Virus record (IMG/VR): IMGVR_UViG_3300030451_004703
Span: 1 to 27,303 of that record
Source of the DNA: a virus
Length of the DNA: 27,303 nt
Strand: one strand, 5' to 3'
The translations under genes and the position numbers were made by a program. Under the pieces are notes generated by a model. That model was not told the DNA's origin and did no database searches. It worked only from the letters and a program-made list of their open reading frames with translations. Positions 6,323 through 15,500 of the stretch are shown here, in pieces (within the stretch, counting starts at the first letter, position 1; each line of letters begins with the position of its first letter).

Positions 6323-7761
6323 TGGCAGTACAATCCTCAAAATACGAAGTATTCAAGATTAGATCCTCTAATGGTGAGAGGGAGGTAGATCTTATAGATG
6401 GGCCTTTTGCTGGTGGAGCAAGAATTGTGAACATATATTTTTATGAAAATGTATTATCACCACAGATAACAGGAGTTATTAGTATTGTTAGTACTGGAGA
6501 TGCAGTTTCTAAAGAAGGTGATGAAGAAACATCAGGTTCTTTATATGAATATCTCCCACTTGAAGCTGGTTGTGAAATTTTAATGAGAATTAAAACTGAG
6601 ATTGGGGAAGGTATAGATTATTCTATTAAAGATGATCCTCATAGAATACTATATGTTAATGAAGTTCAGATATTGAGTAAAAAAGGAAATAGTGAAACTA
6701 TTCAAATAAGATTCACTTCTAGAATTGGAGTATTGAATGCTGTTAAAAAGGTTACAGCATGTTATAAGGGTAAGATATCAGAATCTGTTGCATCAATATG
6801 CAAAGATGTTTTAAAATTACCTGAGGATAGAACAATAATTTCAGAATCTAGTAACACTTATACTTTTGCTGGAATGACTAAAAGGCCATTTGACTTAATT
6901 GCTATGCTTGCAAAACAAACAATACCAATGAATACTGCTAATCCTGGTTTTTTTGCATATGAAACAAAAAGTGGATTTAATTTTGTATCATTAGACAGTT
7001 TAATTAATACAGAACCTGATGATCAAACTCATCATTATTTTTATAATAATCAAAATAAAGATTCTAATCAGACTGATAATGATAGTAATAATTTTAAAGT
7101 GTCTGCATTAGTTGTGGGTAAAGATCAAAATCTTACCAATCAAATTAGAACTGGTATCTATGCAAGTAAGACTATATTCTTTAATCCAGCATCTTATCAG
7201 TTTACTGAAATTGATATTAATGTTGTTGATGAAAAATTATTAGCAGATCCTAAATTTAGTACATTAGGTGGTAAACCAACAGTTGCTAAAATTCTTGATG
7301 AAGAATTTGATCAAGGAACAAAGTTTCATAGAGTATCAACTGCTGTAATGAATATTGGTGGTGCAGATACTAGTGTAGACCCCAATAATAGTCCTGAGTT
7401 GTATTATGCTGCTGGTGCTACAAGATACAATATATTATTTTCTCAAAATTATTCTGTTGTTGTTCCATGTAACACTGATTTAGAAGCAGGTGATGTAATT
7501 TTTCTTGAAATTGAGAAGATAAGTAGTAGTTGTAATAGAAACACTGGCCCTGATCAAAAGACAAGTGGTAATTATATAATACAATCACTATGTCATTTCT
7601 TTGAGGCTGAAAAATCTGTTACCTCTATGAAATTAATAAGAGACTCTTATGGAATGCATTTCTCTAAGGGTGAAACACCTGAACCTGTAACGAGAAGAGT
7701 GGCTATTAGGAATAGGAGAGGTAGAATTACTGGTTATAGAGAGGAGGCTTACACGAGTTAA
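6322..7761 (+). CDS. Baseplate hub protein, gp27-like (putative)
   Basis: The 479-aa protein is predicted to be mostly beta strand, with short alternating hydrophobic strands (GARIVNIYFYENVLSPQITG, about 32-51; VNEVQILSKKG; IQIRFTSRIGVLNAV). The C-terminal unit AGDVIFLEIEKI ... GNYIIQSLCHFFEAEKSV ... KLIRDSYG (about 390-450) looks like the last domain of gp27, Mu gp44 and VgrG-type hub proteins, where a 'GxYxIxSlxHxf' strand pair is common. The next gene encodes a gp5-like OB-fold protein, the normal partner of gp27 in the hub, which supports the call. It is longer than T4 gp27 (391 aa). The C-terminal tail is basic (RRVAIRNRRGRITGYREE). The start codon overlaps the upstream stop. Confidence 0.6.
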   Translation: MAVQSSKYEVFKIRSSNGEREVDLIDGPFAGGARIVNIYFYENVLSPQITGVISIVSTGDAVSKEGDEETSGSLYEYLPLEAGCEILMRIKTEIGEGIDYSIKDDPHRILYVNEVQILSKKGNSETIQIRFTSRIGVLNAVKKVTACYKGKISESVASICKDVLKLPEDRTIISESSNTYTFAGMTKRPFDLIAMLAKQTIPMNTANPGFFAYETKSGFNFVSLDSLINTEPDDQTHHYFYNNQNKDSNQTDNDSNNFKVSALVVGKDQNLTNQIRTGIYASKTIFFNPASYQFTEIDINVVDEKLLADPKFSTLGGKPTVAKILDEEFDQGTKFHRVSTAVMNIGGADTSVDPNNSPELYYAAGATRYNILFSQNYSVVVPCNTDLEAGDVIFLEIEKISSSCNRNTGPDQKTSGNYIIQSLCHFFEAEKSVTSMKLIRDSYGMHFSKGETPEPVTRRVAIRNRRGRITGYREEAYTS

Positions 7762-7763
7762 TT

Positions 7764-8411
7764 ATGGCTGATCAAGATACATATGGATCTGGTACCAATG
7801 AATTTCTTGGTATCATTCTTTCCTTAGAATCACAAAAAGAACAACAGAATGGCGATGAAGGTGTAGGATACAGATATAGAGTCGCTGTGATGGGTAGTCA
7901 TCCTAGTGATGAAACTGTAAAGGATACTGATATCATTTACGCAATGGTAGCTCTTGGGGTATGTGATGGAACTGGTGGTGGAGGTAGGAAAAAAACACCA
8001 GCACTTTCTCAAGGTGATGTTGTTATGGGTAAATTCATGGATGGTGATAGGAAACAAAATCCTGTAATTACAAATTCTTTGGGTAGAACTGCAGGTATTA
8101 AATATGGAACGGGAAGATTTGATATTAAATCGGGATATGTTGGTAATAATACAGACGGTAATTTAATTGATAATGCTGAGTTTAGTGAGACTCATCCAAT
8201 ATGTACACCTTCTGCTAGAGTAGATAATAGTACAGATAATAGAGAGACCAAAGATGAAGATTTGGCCAAAGCAGGATTAGGTGGAGATAATGAAGTTGGT
8301 GCAATACCAGAACCACAAGATCCAAAACCAGTACGAAGTAATTTTGGAGGTGGTCGTAGTGGAGCAGCTTCGTATCAGAGAGCTTTAAGAAACTGGAAAG
8401 CACGTCAGTAA
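7764..8411 (+). CDS. gp5: gp5-like baseplate hub protein (OB-fold part, no lysozyme)
   Basis: The 215-aa protein has the N-terminal OB-fold signature of T4 gp5 and VgrG-like spike proteins: YRYRVAVMGSHPSDE (36-50), a central AMVALGVCDGTGGGG segment, LSQGDVVMGKFMDGDRKQNP (81-100) and VITNSLGRTAG. This fold links the gp27 ring to the central needle. No lysozyme domain follows, unlike T4 gp5 (575 aa); the remaining 100 residues are polar and glycine-rich. The needle function may be carried by the separate beta-repeat protein at 10417. It begins 2 nt after the gp27-like gene, and the two are surely co-transcribed. The OB-fold match is strong by pattern; orthology to gp5 is inferred from context. 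Confidence 0.75.
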   Translation: MADQDTYGSGTNEFLGIILSLESQKEQQNGDEGVGYRYRVAVMGSHPSDETVKDTDIIYAMVALGVCDGTGGGGRKKTPALSQGDVVMGKFMDGDRKQNPVITNSLGRTAGIKYGTGRFDIKSGYVGNNTDGNLIDNAEFSETHPICTPSARVDNSTDNRETKDEDLAKAGLGGDNEVGAIPEPQDPKPVRSNFGGGRSGAASYQRALRNWKARQ

Positions 8412-8416
8412 CCGTA

Positions 8417-8424
8417 GATAAATA
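8417..8424 (+). promoter_or_regulatory. Late promoter core GATAAATA
   Basis: GATAAATA followed by AC matches the T4-type late element (NATAAATA) and shares TAAATAAC with the elements at 12466-12473 and 18138-18145. Transcription would begin near 8430, exactly at the ATG of the next gene. It therefore serves either a leaderless message, the internal ATG at 8481, or the genes further on. Confidence 0.4.
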
Positions 8425-8429
8425 ACATT

Positions 8430-8693
8430 ATGTTTATATTTTCATTCATTCTTTCATTATTTGCAAATCACTTACCAGTGATGTATGTTCAAGTACCTCA
8501 GTGGGCAGACGATTGGGCAGTTTGTGCTGTAGATATACCTGATGCAAAATGTCATTGGTATGTTATGGCTCCAGACAATACATTTGGTGAAGGATTCGAT
8601 TGGGAAGAAGCACCATGGTTTGATGCAAATGGCCTAAATGATGTTGCACCTATGCAGAGAGAAACCGTAGTTGAGAAATTGCAAAAACAATGA
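8430..8693 (+). CDS. Small acidic Trp-rich protein, unknown function
   Basis: This 87-aa protein is not assigned a function. Residues 1-17 are hydrophobic (MFIFSFILSLFANHLPV) and could be a membrane anchor or signal. The rest is acidic and rich in tryptophan: VPQWADDWAVCAVDIP, CHWYVMAPDNTFGEGFDWEE and APWFD. If translation starts at the internal ATG (8481) the hydrophobic part is lost and a 70-aa soluble protein remains. The late promoter core at 8417-8424 would start transcription near base 8430, which favours the internal start or a leaderless message. The stop overlaps the next start (ATGA), so it is coupled to the 574-aa structural gene. I think similar small proteins occur in other cyanophages, but cannot verify this. 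Confidence 0.65.
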   Translation: MFIFSFILSLFANHLPVMYVQVPQWADDWAVCAVDIPDAKCHWYVMAPDNTFGEGFDWEEAPWFDANGLNDVAPMQRETVVEKLQKQ

Positions 8694-10414
8694 GTACCAC
8701 ACCAGCACCAGAAAAATTAGATGATTTAAGTATTCAAACTGTAAAAGATTTGATAGAGGCTAATCCTGCGGATCCAAAATTACAGAATATAATAGGTCAA
8801 TATAAAGATAAATATCCTTCAACCTTTGAAGGTGTAGTTCCTAAACCCTTAAGTTCACTTACTAAAGAAGCACAAGAAAAAAGACATAATTTTGTTAGAG
8901 CATTACAAGAATGTACTAAATCTGATAGTAATACTGTTGGAGTTACTGTTACACAAGCAAATCCTTGTAGTGATACTGCTATGAGTGAGGTGAGTAATTC
9001 TATTAATAATTTCTTTAATAAGATTCAGGCAGGTGGAAATCAAATATTAAACATGCCTCAAGAAATTAAGAATGTATCAGATTTAGTTGCCCGTAGTATG
9101 ACTAGTGTAACTAATAAAATGACGGGTGCATTAAATGATAAGATGGAATCAGAATTTAAAAGTGGTTTAGCTAAAGTTCATGATCAGGTTATGGCCTTAG
9201 TACCTCATACTCTACCTAAACCTGCAGCAGTTGCAATAATTAAAGGAATTCAAGGAGGGATGGTAGGCCCTATGAATAATGCATTTGACGGTGCAACTTG
9301 TGGTATGCAGAAGGTTACAGATGCTATGCAAGGTGTTGTTAGTGATTTGGTAACAGCAGCAGCGAAAAATATAACTAAAGCACCAGCCTGTGCAGTTCAG
9401 GAATTGATGGGTGCTATCACTAATAAAACTACTAATATGATGGATTCAATTGCTGGCCCAATAATGGCACCTATTGAAAAGACATTAGGTTTTGCATTTA
9501 ATACTAAACAATTCCTAACAAGTGGTGTTGATATGTTATCAAAAGCTGAAGGGTTAATGAAATGTGGTGAAAAAATGGATTGCCCTCCCAGTACTAATTA
9601 TGTAACAGGTAAAGGTGATAGACCAAGCCCTTCAGATTCTACTCAGAGTGAAGACTTTAGAAGAATGTTCTCAGGAACATCACTTTCAGGAGCAGTAGGT
9701 GATAAACTATCAGCATTTGAAAAAGAGTATGGATCTTGGGGAATCTTTGGAGGTAAGTCACCATCATCTGATATTGGCCCATGTGGAGATCCAGCTGAAC
9801 AGGTTTGTGGAGGCCCAACTGTTAGCATCTTTGGTGGTGGAGGACAAGGTGGAGCAGGTAGAGTTATACTTGGAAAATTCATTAATAAATTAGATACTAA
9901 TAATATGTTTGCTGCAGTACAAAGAACTGCAAGTATTATTGGAGTAGAAGTTACAAATCCTGGTGCAAGATATATGAGTGAACCTATAGTGACTTTTGAT
10001 GATGAATGTCAAAAGGGAGAAGGTGCTTATGGTAAAGCAACCATTGATCAAAATCCAAAATCTCCAACTTATGGTCAGATTACCAGTATAACTATGACTA
10101 CTATTGGTAGTAAATATCCTGCTGAAGATGAAGATGATTCTTTTGTAAGTGGAGTTGTAATTGATGCACCTGGCGAAGGTTATGAAGATGCTAAATTAGA
10201 TAATTTTGAATTACAAATAACTGATGGTAGAATCACTGGTGTTAGTGTTGTAAATCCAATTGCATATCGTGATTTTCCTAATATGAAAGTTCAAAGTGAA
10301 ACAGGATATGGTGCTAGACTAAGACCAATAATGTCTAGGACTAGACCTCAAGGAAAAGTTCTTCAGATTGTTGATTGTGTTGGTGTCGTCTATTCTAGTG
10401 AGGAGGTTAATTAA
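8690..10414 (+). CDS. Virion structural protein (574 aa), baseplate/tail
   Basis: This is a large protein of the type annotated as a structural protein in cyanophage tail modules. Residues 85-300 are helical, with many Met, Ala and Asn (SVTNKMTGALNDKMESEFK). Cysteines are spaced through the protein (ANPCSD, ATCGMQ, APACAV, KCGEKMDCPP, GPCGDPAEQVCGG), suggesting disulfides or metal sites in the particle. After a glycine-rich linker, the C-terminus carries about three beta-repeat units: VTNPGARYMSEPIVTF (near 420), GVVIDAPGEGY (near 487) and GVSVVNPIAYRDFP (near 517). Related units occur in the 1877-aa fibre. It overlaps the preceding gene by 4 nt (ATGA) and ends 2 nt before the next. The exact place in the baseplate is unknown. 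Confidence 0.65.
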   Translation: MSTTPAPEKLDDLSIQTVKDLIEANPADPKLQNIIGQYKDKYPSTFEGVVPKPLSSLTKEAQEKRHNFVRALQECTKSDSNTVGVTVTQANPCSDTAMSEVSNSINNFFNKIQAGGNQILNMPQEIKNVSDLVARSMTSVTNKMTGALNDKMESEFKSGLAKVHDQVMALVPHTLPKPAAVAIIKGIQGGMVGPMNNAFDGATCGMQKVTDAMQGVVSDLVTAAAKNITKAPACAVQELMGAITNKTTNMMDSIAGPIMAPIEKTLGFAFNTKQFLTSGVDMLSKAEGLMKCGEKMDCPPSTNYVTGKGDRPSPSDSTQSEDFRRMFSGTSLSGAVGDKLSAFEKEYGSWGIFGGKSPSSDIGPCGDPAEQVCGGPTVSIFGGGGQGGAGRVILGKFINKLDTNNMFAAVQRTASIIGVEVTNPGARYMSEPIVTFDDECQKGEGAYGKATIDQNPKSPTYGQITSITMTTIGSKYPAEDEDDSFVSGVVIDAPGEGYEDAKLDNFELQITDGRITGVSVVNPIAYRDFPNMKVQSETGYGARLRPIMSRTRPQGKVLQIVDCVGVVYSSEEVN

Positions 10415-10416
10415 TT

Positions 10417-10980
10417 ATGTCTAATCAATCAGGATACAGTGCAACAGTTCAGGACATGTGGAGTCCTTTATGTTACCTAGAAACACGTAATCCTAATGAT
10501 AGTAAATGTGGTGCAGAATCTGCAGCATTAAAATTTACTAATGAAGCAGGTGTTAGATTTGTAATAGCACATCATGAAGGCCCTATAACCAGATTAGAAA
10601 CAGAACAAACATTTCAAATAGATGCTAATAATTCTGGTTCTAATGATACTACTGGTATTCAGATGACTGCTCATAATGGAAATGTTAGTATCACTGCATC
10701 AAAGAACTCTATAGGACTAAAGGCTGCACATACAATTACACTAGAGGCAGATAGTGTTATCATTAAAGCTAAGAATAAATTAGTTTTAGGTGGTACAGAA
10801 TCAAATTACTGTAGACATGTCCAAATTGAGGGAATGTCTATTGATGTTCCTGGTCGTTTTAATGGATCTTTGGGTAGGATATTGAAAAAATCATGGAAAA
10901 TGAATGTTGCTTTAGCACCAAAAGTTTTAGTTTCTGCAATGGCAGAAAAAATATTCAATAAATCACCAAACGGAATATAG
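10417..10980 (+). CDS. Needle-like beta-repeat protein (central spike candidate)
   Basis: In this 187-aa protein, residues 60-125 form a run of short strands in which every second residue is hydrophobic: TFQIDA, GIQMTAHNGNVSITAS, GLKAAHTITLEADSVIIKAK and KLVLGG. This is the pattern of the triple-stranded beta-helix of T4 gp5C and VgrG spikes. With the neighbouring lysozyme-less gp5-like OB protein, it is a good candidate for the membrane-piercing needle encoded as a separate gene. After a short unit with the possible metal ligands YCRHVQIEG, the C-terminal 45 residues are basic and helical (RILKKSWKMNVALAPK). No PAAR motif is evident. Function is inferred from strand pattern and context. Confidence 0.55.
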   Translation: MSNQSGYSATVQDMWSPLCYLETRNPNDSKCGAESAALKFTNEAGVRFVIAHHEGPITRLETEQTFQIDANNSGSNDTTGIQMTAHNGNVSITASKNSIGLKAAHTITLEADSVIIKAKNKLVLGGTESNYCRHVQIEGMSIDVPGRFNGSLGRILKKSWKMNVALAPKVLVSAMAEKIFNKSPNGI

Positions 10981-10984
10981 AAAG

Positions 10985-11755
10985 ATGTCTGACGAACCAA
11001 ACACTAATGTATTTGCTGATGAGATTTTTGCTGATAAAATTACTGCTACTGAATCAATAGAAGCAAACAAAGTTGTAATCTCAGGTGAATTAGATGCAGG
11101 TACTATTACGGGAGATGGTTCTAAATTAACGGGTGTATTAAATGGATTCACTTTCCCCTCAGTAGATGGGAACTCTGGTGATGTTCTACAGACAAATGGG
11201 AATAAGGCACTCTCATTCGCAAGTGCATCTTCATGGACAGTTCATAAAACATATACTGGTACCAATTCTTATTTTGAGGCAACAGATTTAAACAATCCAC
11301 AAGTAGTTAAACTTGTTTTTCATGAGATTAGGTACTCACTAGGTGGTAGAAATCATATGTTTATTGGTGGGACTACTTATCAAACCTCACATTATTTTGA
11401 TGTAGGTTATAATGCTAAGGATGACGGTACAGTAACTCGTTCAAAACAGATAGATAAATTTAATTGGTATCCTCTTGATTATAATCTAATCAGTACTAAT
11501 GGTTTGTATAGTGGTGAGATAATTATAAACAGAGTAACAACTGGTAATGAAATAGCTCCATATTATTACACCTACAATTCTCACGTTGAGGCTGGTATTG
11601 CTTTTGGTTCTGGTTGGGCTGGTACTGTTGATTATTATGAAATATCTTGGAAGGGTCATAATAATAACTTTACAGATCCGTTGAACAGAGTAAAACTAGA
11701 GAATGGAAATGGTGGTAACTACAGTGGTCAACTTACAATTTTATCACAACGATAG
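10985..11755 (+). CDS. Short tail-fibre-like protein (256 aa)
   Basis: The N-terminal 50 residues are short beta repeats (NVFADEIFADKITATESIEA, KVVISGELDAGTITGDG) ending in GDGSKLTGV. That signature recurs as GDGTNLTGV in the 1877-aa fibre and probably marks trimeric fibre shaft. SVDGNSGDVLQTNG (56-69) is a connector common in phage fibres. The last 180 residues form a beta-rich globular domain with many aromatics (HYFDVGYNAKDDG, FNWYPLDYNL, YYYTYNSHVEAGIAFGSGW), plausible as a receptor- or sugar-binding head. It ends the first late block; a different type of promoter follows directly. The fibre role is inferred from repeats, and the receptor is unknown. Confidence 0.6.
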   Translation: MSDEPNTNVFADEIFADKITATESIEANKVVISGELDAGTITGDGSKLTGVLNGFTFPSVDGNSGDVLQTNGNKALSFASASSWTVHKTYTGTNSYFEATDLNNPQVVKLVFHEIRYSLGGRNHMFIGGTTYQTSHYFDVGYNAKDDGTVTRSKQIDKFNWYPLDYNLISTNGLYSGEIIINRVTTGNEIAPYYYTYNSHVEAGIAFGSGWAGTVDYYEISWKGHNNNFTDPLNRVKLENGNGGNYSGQLTILSQR

Positions 11756-11781
11756 ACAAACCAGCATATATATGGTATAAT
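11753..11781 (+). promoter_or_regulatory. Sigma-70-type promoter (TAGACA - 17 - TATAAT)
   Basis: TAGACA (11753-11758, 5 of 6 consensus bases) is followed by a 17-bp spacer and a perfect TATAAT (11776-11781). A start near 11788 would leave a 14-nt leader before the ATG at 11802. It looks like a host-type (early) promoter, unlike the TAAATA late cores around it. The -35 box overlaps the end of the fibre gene. Confidence 0.6.
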
Positions 11782-11801
11782 ACTCTATATGTTCTGAGTT
11801 T

Positions 11802-12017
11802 ATGATGGAAGGTGAATTAGTAAGAGAGACTATTATAGATCTTTGTAATAGATCTTTTCTTATAATTTCTGATAATGGTTATGAAAAAAAGATTATCTGC
11901 CAATCATCTAAACAATTTCTAGATGTGATGGAAGTAGTGAATGATTTATTAGAACCTGAGAGAATAAAGTACGCGAATCTTGCCATTTATGAAAAAGACA
12001 AAGGAACCAAAGATTAA
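11802..12017 (+). CDS. Small hypothetical protein (71 aa)
   Basis: The protein is not recognised. It has 71 residues with an alpha/beta mix: GELVRETIIDLCNRSFLII (3-21), DNGYEKKIIC, and a helix SKQFLDVMEVVNDLLEPERI, then ANLAIYEKDKGTKD. The sequence has no transmembrane segment or metal motif. It is the first gene behind the sigma-70-type promoter, with two adjacent ATG codons (11802 and 11805). Its last 29 nt overlap the next small gene in another frame, which suggests co-translation. Early-expressed small proteins in T4-type phages often act on host functions, but nothing here proves that. Coding status is supported by the promoter, the dense packing and the absence of any other frame. Confidence 0.6.
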   Translation: MMEGELVRETIIDLCNRSFLIISDNGYEKKIICQSSKQFLDVMEVVNDLLEPERIKYANLAIYEKDKGTKD

Positions 12018-12132
12018 ACTTAATTTTGAAAGTTGCTATAACTATAAGAAATTAAAGGATGAAGGTTTGGTTGATGAACAACATGATGATGAAATAGTTC
12101 GTATACATACTACACATAATGACGGGCCATGA
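11989..12132 (+). CDS. Very small hypothetical protein (47 aa)
   Basis: A 47-codon frame starts at ATG 11989 inside the end of the 71-aa gene and stops at TGA 12130-12132, three nt before the next start at 12136. The N-terminus is basic (MKKTKEPKIKLNFES) and the C-terminus charged (DEQHDDEIVRIHTTHNDGP). It fills an otherwise empty gap of 118 nt in the same direction, with a short overlap typical of this genome, so it is probably real. No function can be assigned. Confidence 0.5.
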   Translation: MKKTKEPKIKLNFESCYNYKKLKDEGLVDEQHDDEIVRIHTTHNDGP

Positions 12133-12135
12133 ATA

Positions 12136-12456
12136 ATGGTAAATACATTTGTGATAGAAACTACTTACTGTTGGTACAGTGAGGAACTTGAAGGTACGAT
12201 TGAAAGAATCGTTTTGATGTATCTCATTAATGGTATTCCTTTTACCTTTGATGAACTGGAAGACTTAGATCGAACAGAAGAAGATCTTCCAATGATTACA
12301 ACTATTGCTGATTATGAGAGACGATACACAACTGACGAATTGTACAAATATTATGCATATTTAATGCACGAGGAAATGCATCCAATGGTATTTCCAATAG
12401 AATTAGAAAACCCAGAAGATCTTCCTCCCGATTTTGTGGAAGAAGAGGAGTTCTAG
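12136..12456 (+). CDS. Acidic hypothetical protein (106 aa)
   Basis: The protein is not recognised. The 106 residues are strongly acidic, especially the ends of both halves (FDELEDLDRTEEDLPM and ENPEDLPPDFVEEEEF). A beta start, NTFVIETTYCWYSEELEGTI (3-22), precedes a hydrophobic segment VLMYLINGIPFTF, and a helix ELYKYYAYLMHEEMHPM (68-84) follows. Such acidity suggests binding to a basic partner or DNA mimicry, but that is only a general thought. It is the third gene in the unit behind the sigma-70-type promoter and ends just before a late promoter core, so it closes this small non-structural island. Confidence 0.65.
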   Translation: MVNTFVIETTYCWYSEELEGTIERIVLMYLINGIPFTFDELEDLDRTEEDLPMITTIADYERRYTTDELYKYYAYLMHEEMHPMVFPIELENPEDLPPDFVEEEEF

Positions 12457-12464
12457 GGTGACTA

Positions 12465-12471
12465 AATAACT
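12465..12471 (+). promoter_or_regulatory. Late promoter core CTAAATA
   Basis: CTAAATA followed by AC lies 35 bases before the 1877-aa fibre gene and restarts late transcription after the small-gene island. A good ribosome site, AAGGA (12496-12500), sits 6 nt before the ATG at 12507. The core shares TAAATAAC with the elements at 8417 and 18136. Confidence 0.6.
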
Positions 12472-12506
12472 TATAGTAATAATTTTAGTAGTCATAAGGA
12501 AAACTC

Positions 12507-15500
12507 ATGCCTCTGAATAAATTAGATAATTTCATAAAGAACACTGAAGGCCGTATTCTTTATGTGAGTCCAAGTGATTTAGACTCAACAGATAGTATTA
12601 GTAATGAAGGTAATTCTCTTGCTAGACCATTTAAGACCGTTCAAAGAGCACTGCTAGAAGCGGCTAGATTTTCTTATGTCAAAGGAAGAAGTAATGATGA
12701 GATAGCTAAAACCACTATAGTATTATATCCTGGTGAGCATATTATTGATAATAGGCCAGGTTATAGGATCTATAATGAAGGTGGGGTTGCTAAAGTTCAA
12801 CCAGCTGGTGGTGGAACAGTATCTAATGCATTAACAACTTTAGATTTAAACCTAACAAGTAATTTTGATTTAACACAAGAAGATAATATACTCTACAAGT
12901 TCAATAGTGTTTATGGTGGTATTATTCTACCTAGAGGAACATCTATTGTTGGTATGGATCTTAGAAAAACTAGGATAAGACCTAAGTATGTTCCAAATCC
13001 GACTGATCCTAGTGTAGGTGAATCAGCAATCTTTAGAATGACTGGTACTTGCTATCTCTGGCAGTTCAGTTTATTTGATGGAGATGATTTAGGATTAGTA
13101 TATACAGACCCAGCTAACTTTAGTAAAACAGCAAGTCCAATATTCTCACACCATAAATTATCATGTTTTGAATATGCTGATGGTGTAAATTACGTAACTC
13201 TTGGTAATACGACATATGATATTACAGACCTTGATATGTATTATGCTAAGATAGGTAATGCATATAATGTAGGTTCTGGAAGAGAGATTGAAAATACTCA
13301 GAAATATCCAACAGATCCTCTTGCTTTCTGGCCACAAAGACCAGAATTTGAAATTGTTGGTGCTTTTGCTGCTGACCCTATTACATTAACAAGTATCAGA
13401 GCTGGAGACGAGGCTGGTGTAACTAACGTAGTTACTGCAAAAACTTCAAGAGCTCACGGGTATCAAGTAGGTACTCCTATTAAAGTAAGAGGAGTTACTC
13501 CAACAAACTATAATATATCAGCTACAGTTACTGGTGTAAGTAATACTGATGATACGATATTTACATATACGTTACCGAATCCACCACTTACTCTAATTCC
13601 AGGTAATACTTCTGCTGCAACAGTAACAGTTGAAACTGATACTGTACAAGGTGCATCACCATATGTGTTTAACTGTTCTATGCGTTCAGTGTATGGTATG
13701 AACGGTATGAATATTGATGGTGCAAAGGCTACAGGATTTAGATCTATAGTTGTTGCTCAGTTTACGGGAATATCACTACAGAAAGACGATAGAGCATTTG
13801 TAAAATATAATCCAGTTGCTAGATCTTATGATGGAATATCCTTAGGATCACCGACTGAAGGAGCAGCATTGGCAGCTGAATCATCTGCAACCGCAACAGG
13901 AGAAGCATACCATTTAGATTCATCTGCAATTTATAGAAGAGGATGGGAAACTGCTCATATTAAACTTACCAATGATGCTGTTGCTCAGGTGGTTTCTGTG
14001 TTTGCTATTGGATTTGCAAATCATTTCCTCACAGAAAGTGGTGCTGACCAATCAATTACAAACTCAAACTCAAACTTTGGACAATTATCTCTTGTTTCTG
14101 ATGGATTCAAGAAAGATGCATTCCAGAAAGATAATAAAGCATTTCTTACTTCTATCATTCCACCAAGAAAGATAGAAACAACCAGTAAAGATCTTGACTG
14201 GTTAGCTATTGATAAGGCCAAAACACTTGCTGTTGCTGATAATGCTAAGTTATTCCTAGATGGATATACAAGTGCTGATATTTTACCACCCGTTAATACT
14301 CAGGGTTTCAAAATTGGTGCAAAGGTAGGAGATATTTTATATCTACTTGCAGGAGGTGTAGAAAGAACTGCACAAATTTTAATGCCTGATGGTAGTAGTT
14401 CTGCAAAAGAATATAGAGTAACTGGTGTTGATGAATTACTTGATACATTCACTATTGGAAATAATACATTAGATACTGGTGAAAAAGTTGTTATTACCAG
14501 TGATGATGGTGATTTACCAGAGAACGTATCAAATACGGAATTGTATTATGCTGTTAGAGCTGGTTCTACAAAGATTCAGTTAGCATCATCTGAAGCAGAT
14601 GCTATTAGTGGAAAGATAATTGATATAGCTGGTGGAACTAATCTTAGAATATTCTCAAGAGTATCTGATAAACTTTCTGGTGATTTAGGTCACCCAGTAC
14701 AATTTGATGCTACTGAAGGTCAATGGTATGTTAATACTAATAATACAAGTGGTTCTGGTGGAATATATCATGCTTTAAATACTGCTGGATTAATACCAGA
14801 AGATGTTACTACTGCTACTTACATCAAGAGAATTGATGATACAAGAAGTTTAGATGAAAAAGTTTATAAGATAAGGGTTGTAATACCTAAGGAACTACAA
14901 AATGCTAAGAACCCAGAAAATGGATTTGTAATACAGGAATCAAGTAGTACAGGTGCTAGATCTGATGCAGACTTTACCTTTAATAATACTTTAACAGGTG
15001 ATGATTATGAATTTGAAAAGAATCCAAGATTCATTGCTACATGTACTTCCGCATCCTCAACTGGTATATGCTCTATTAGATCTGAATTACCACATAACTT
15101 AAATGTAAACGATACTGTTATTATTAAGAACGTAACTGATAGTGTTAACGTTACTGGTACTGCTAATACAGGATATAATGGAACATATAAAGTATTGACT
15201 GTGCATAATTCTATGGAATTTGCATATCAACCTGTTACTGTACATGGTCTTCAATCCACAAATGATACATCAATAAGGACTGTATCTTTACCTAGATTTG
15301 AAAAGAATAATTTACAGACAAACCTCTACATCTATAGAGCTCTAAAGATTTCAAATTATATTCAAGATAAGCAAGATGGAGTTTATCACATCTATGCACT
15401 ATCATCAGACCATAAAATTGATTCTGAGTTTACTGACTATGGATACAGTCAAAACGTATCTGACTTATATCCACAGTTAGATAGAGATAATCCAGATGAT

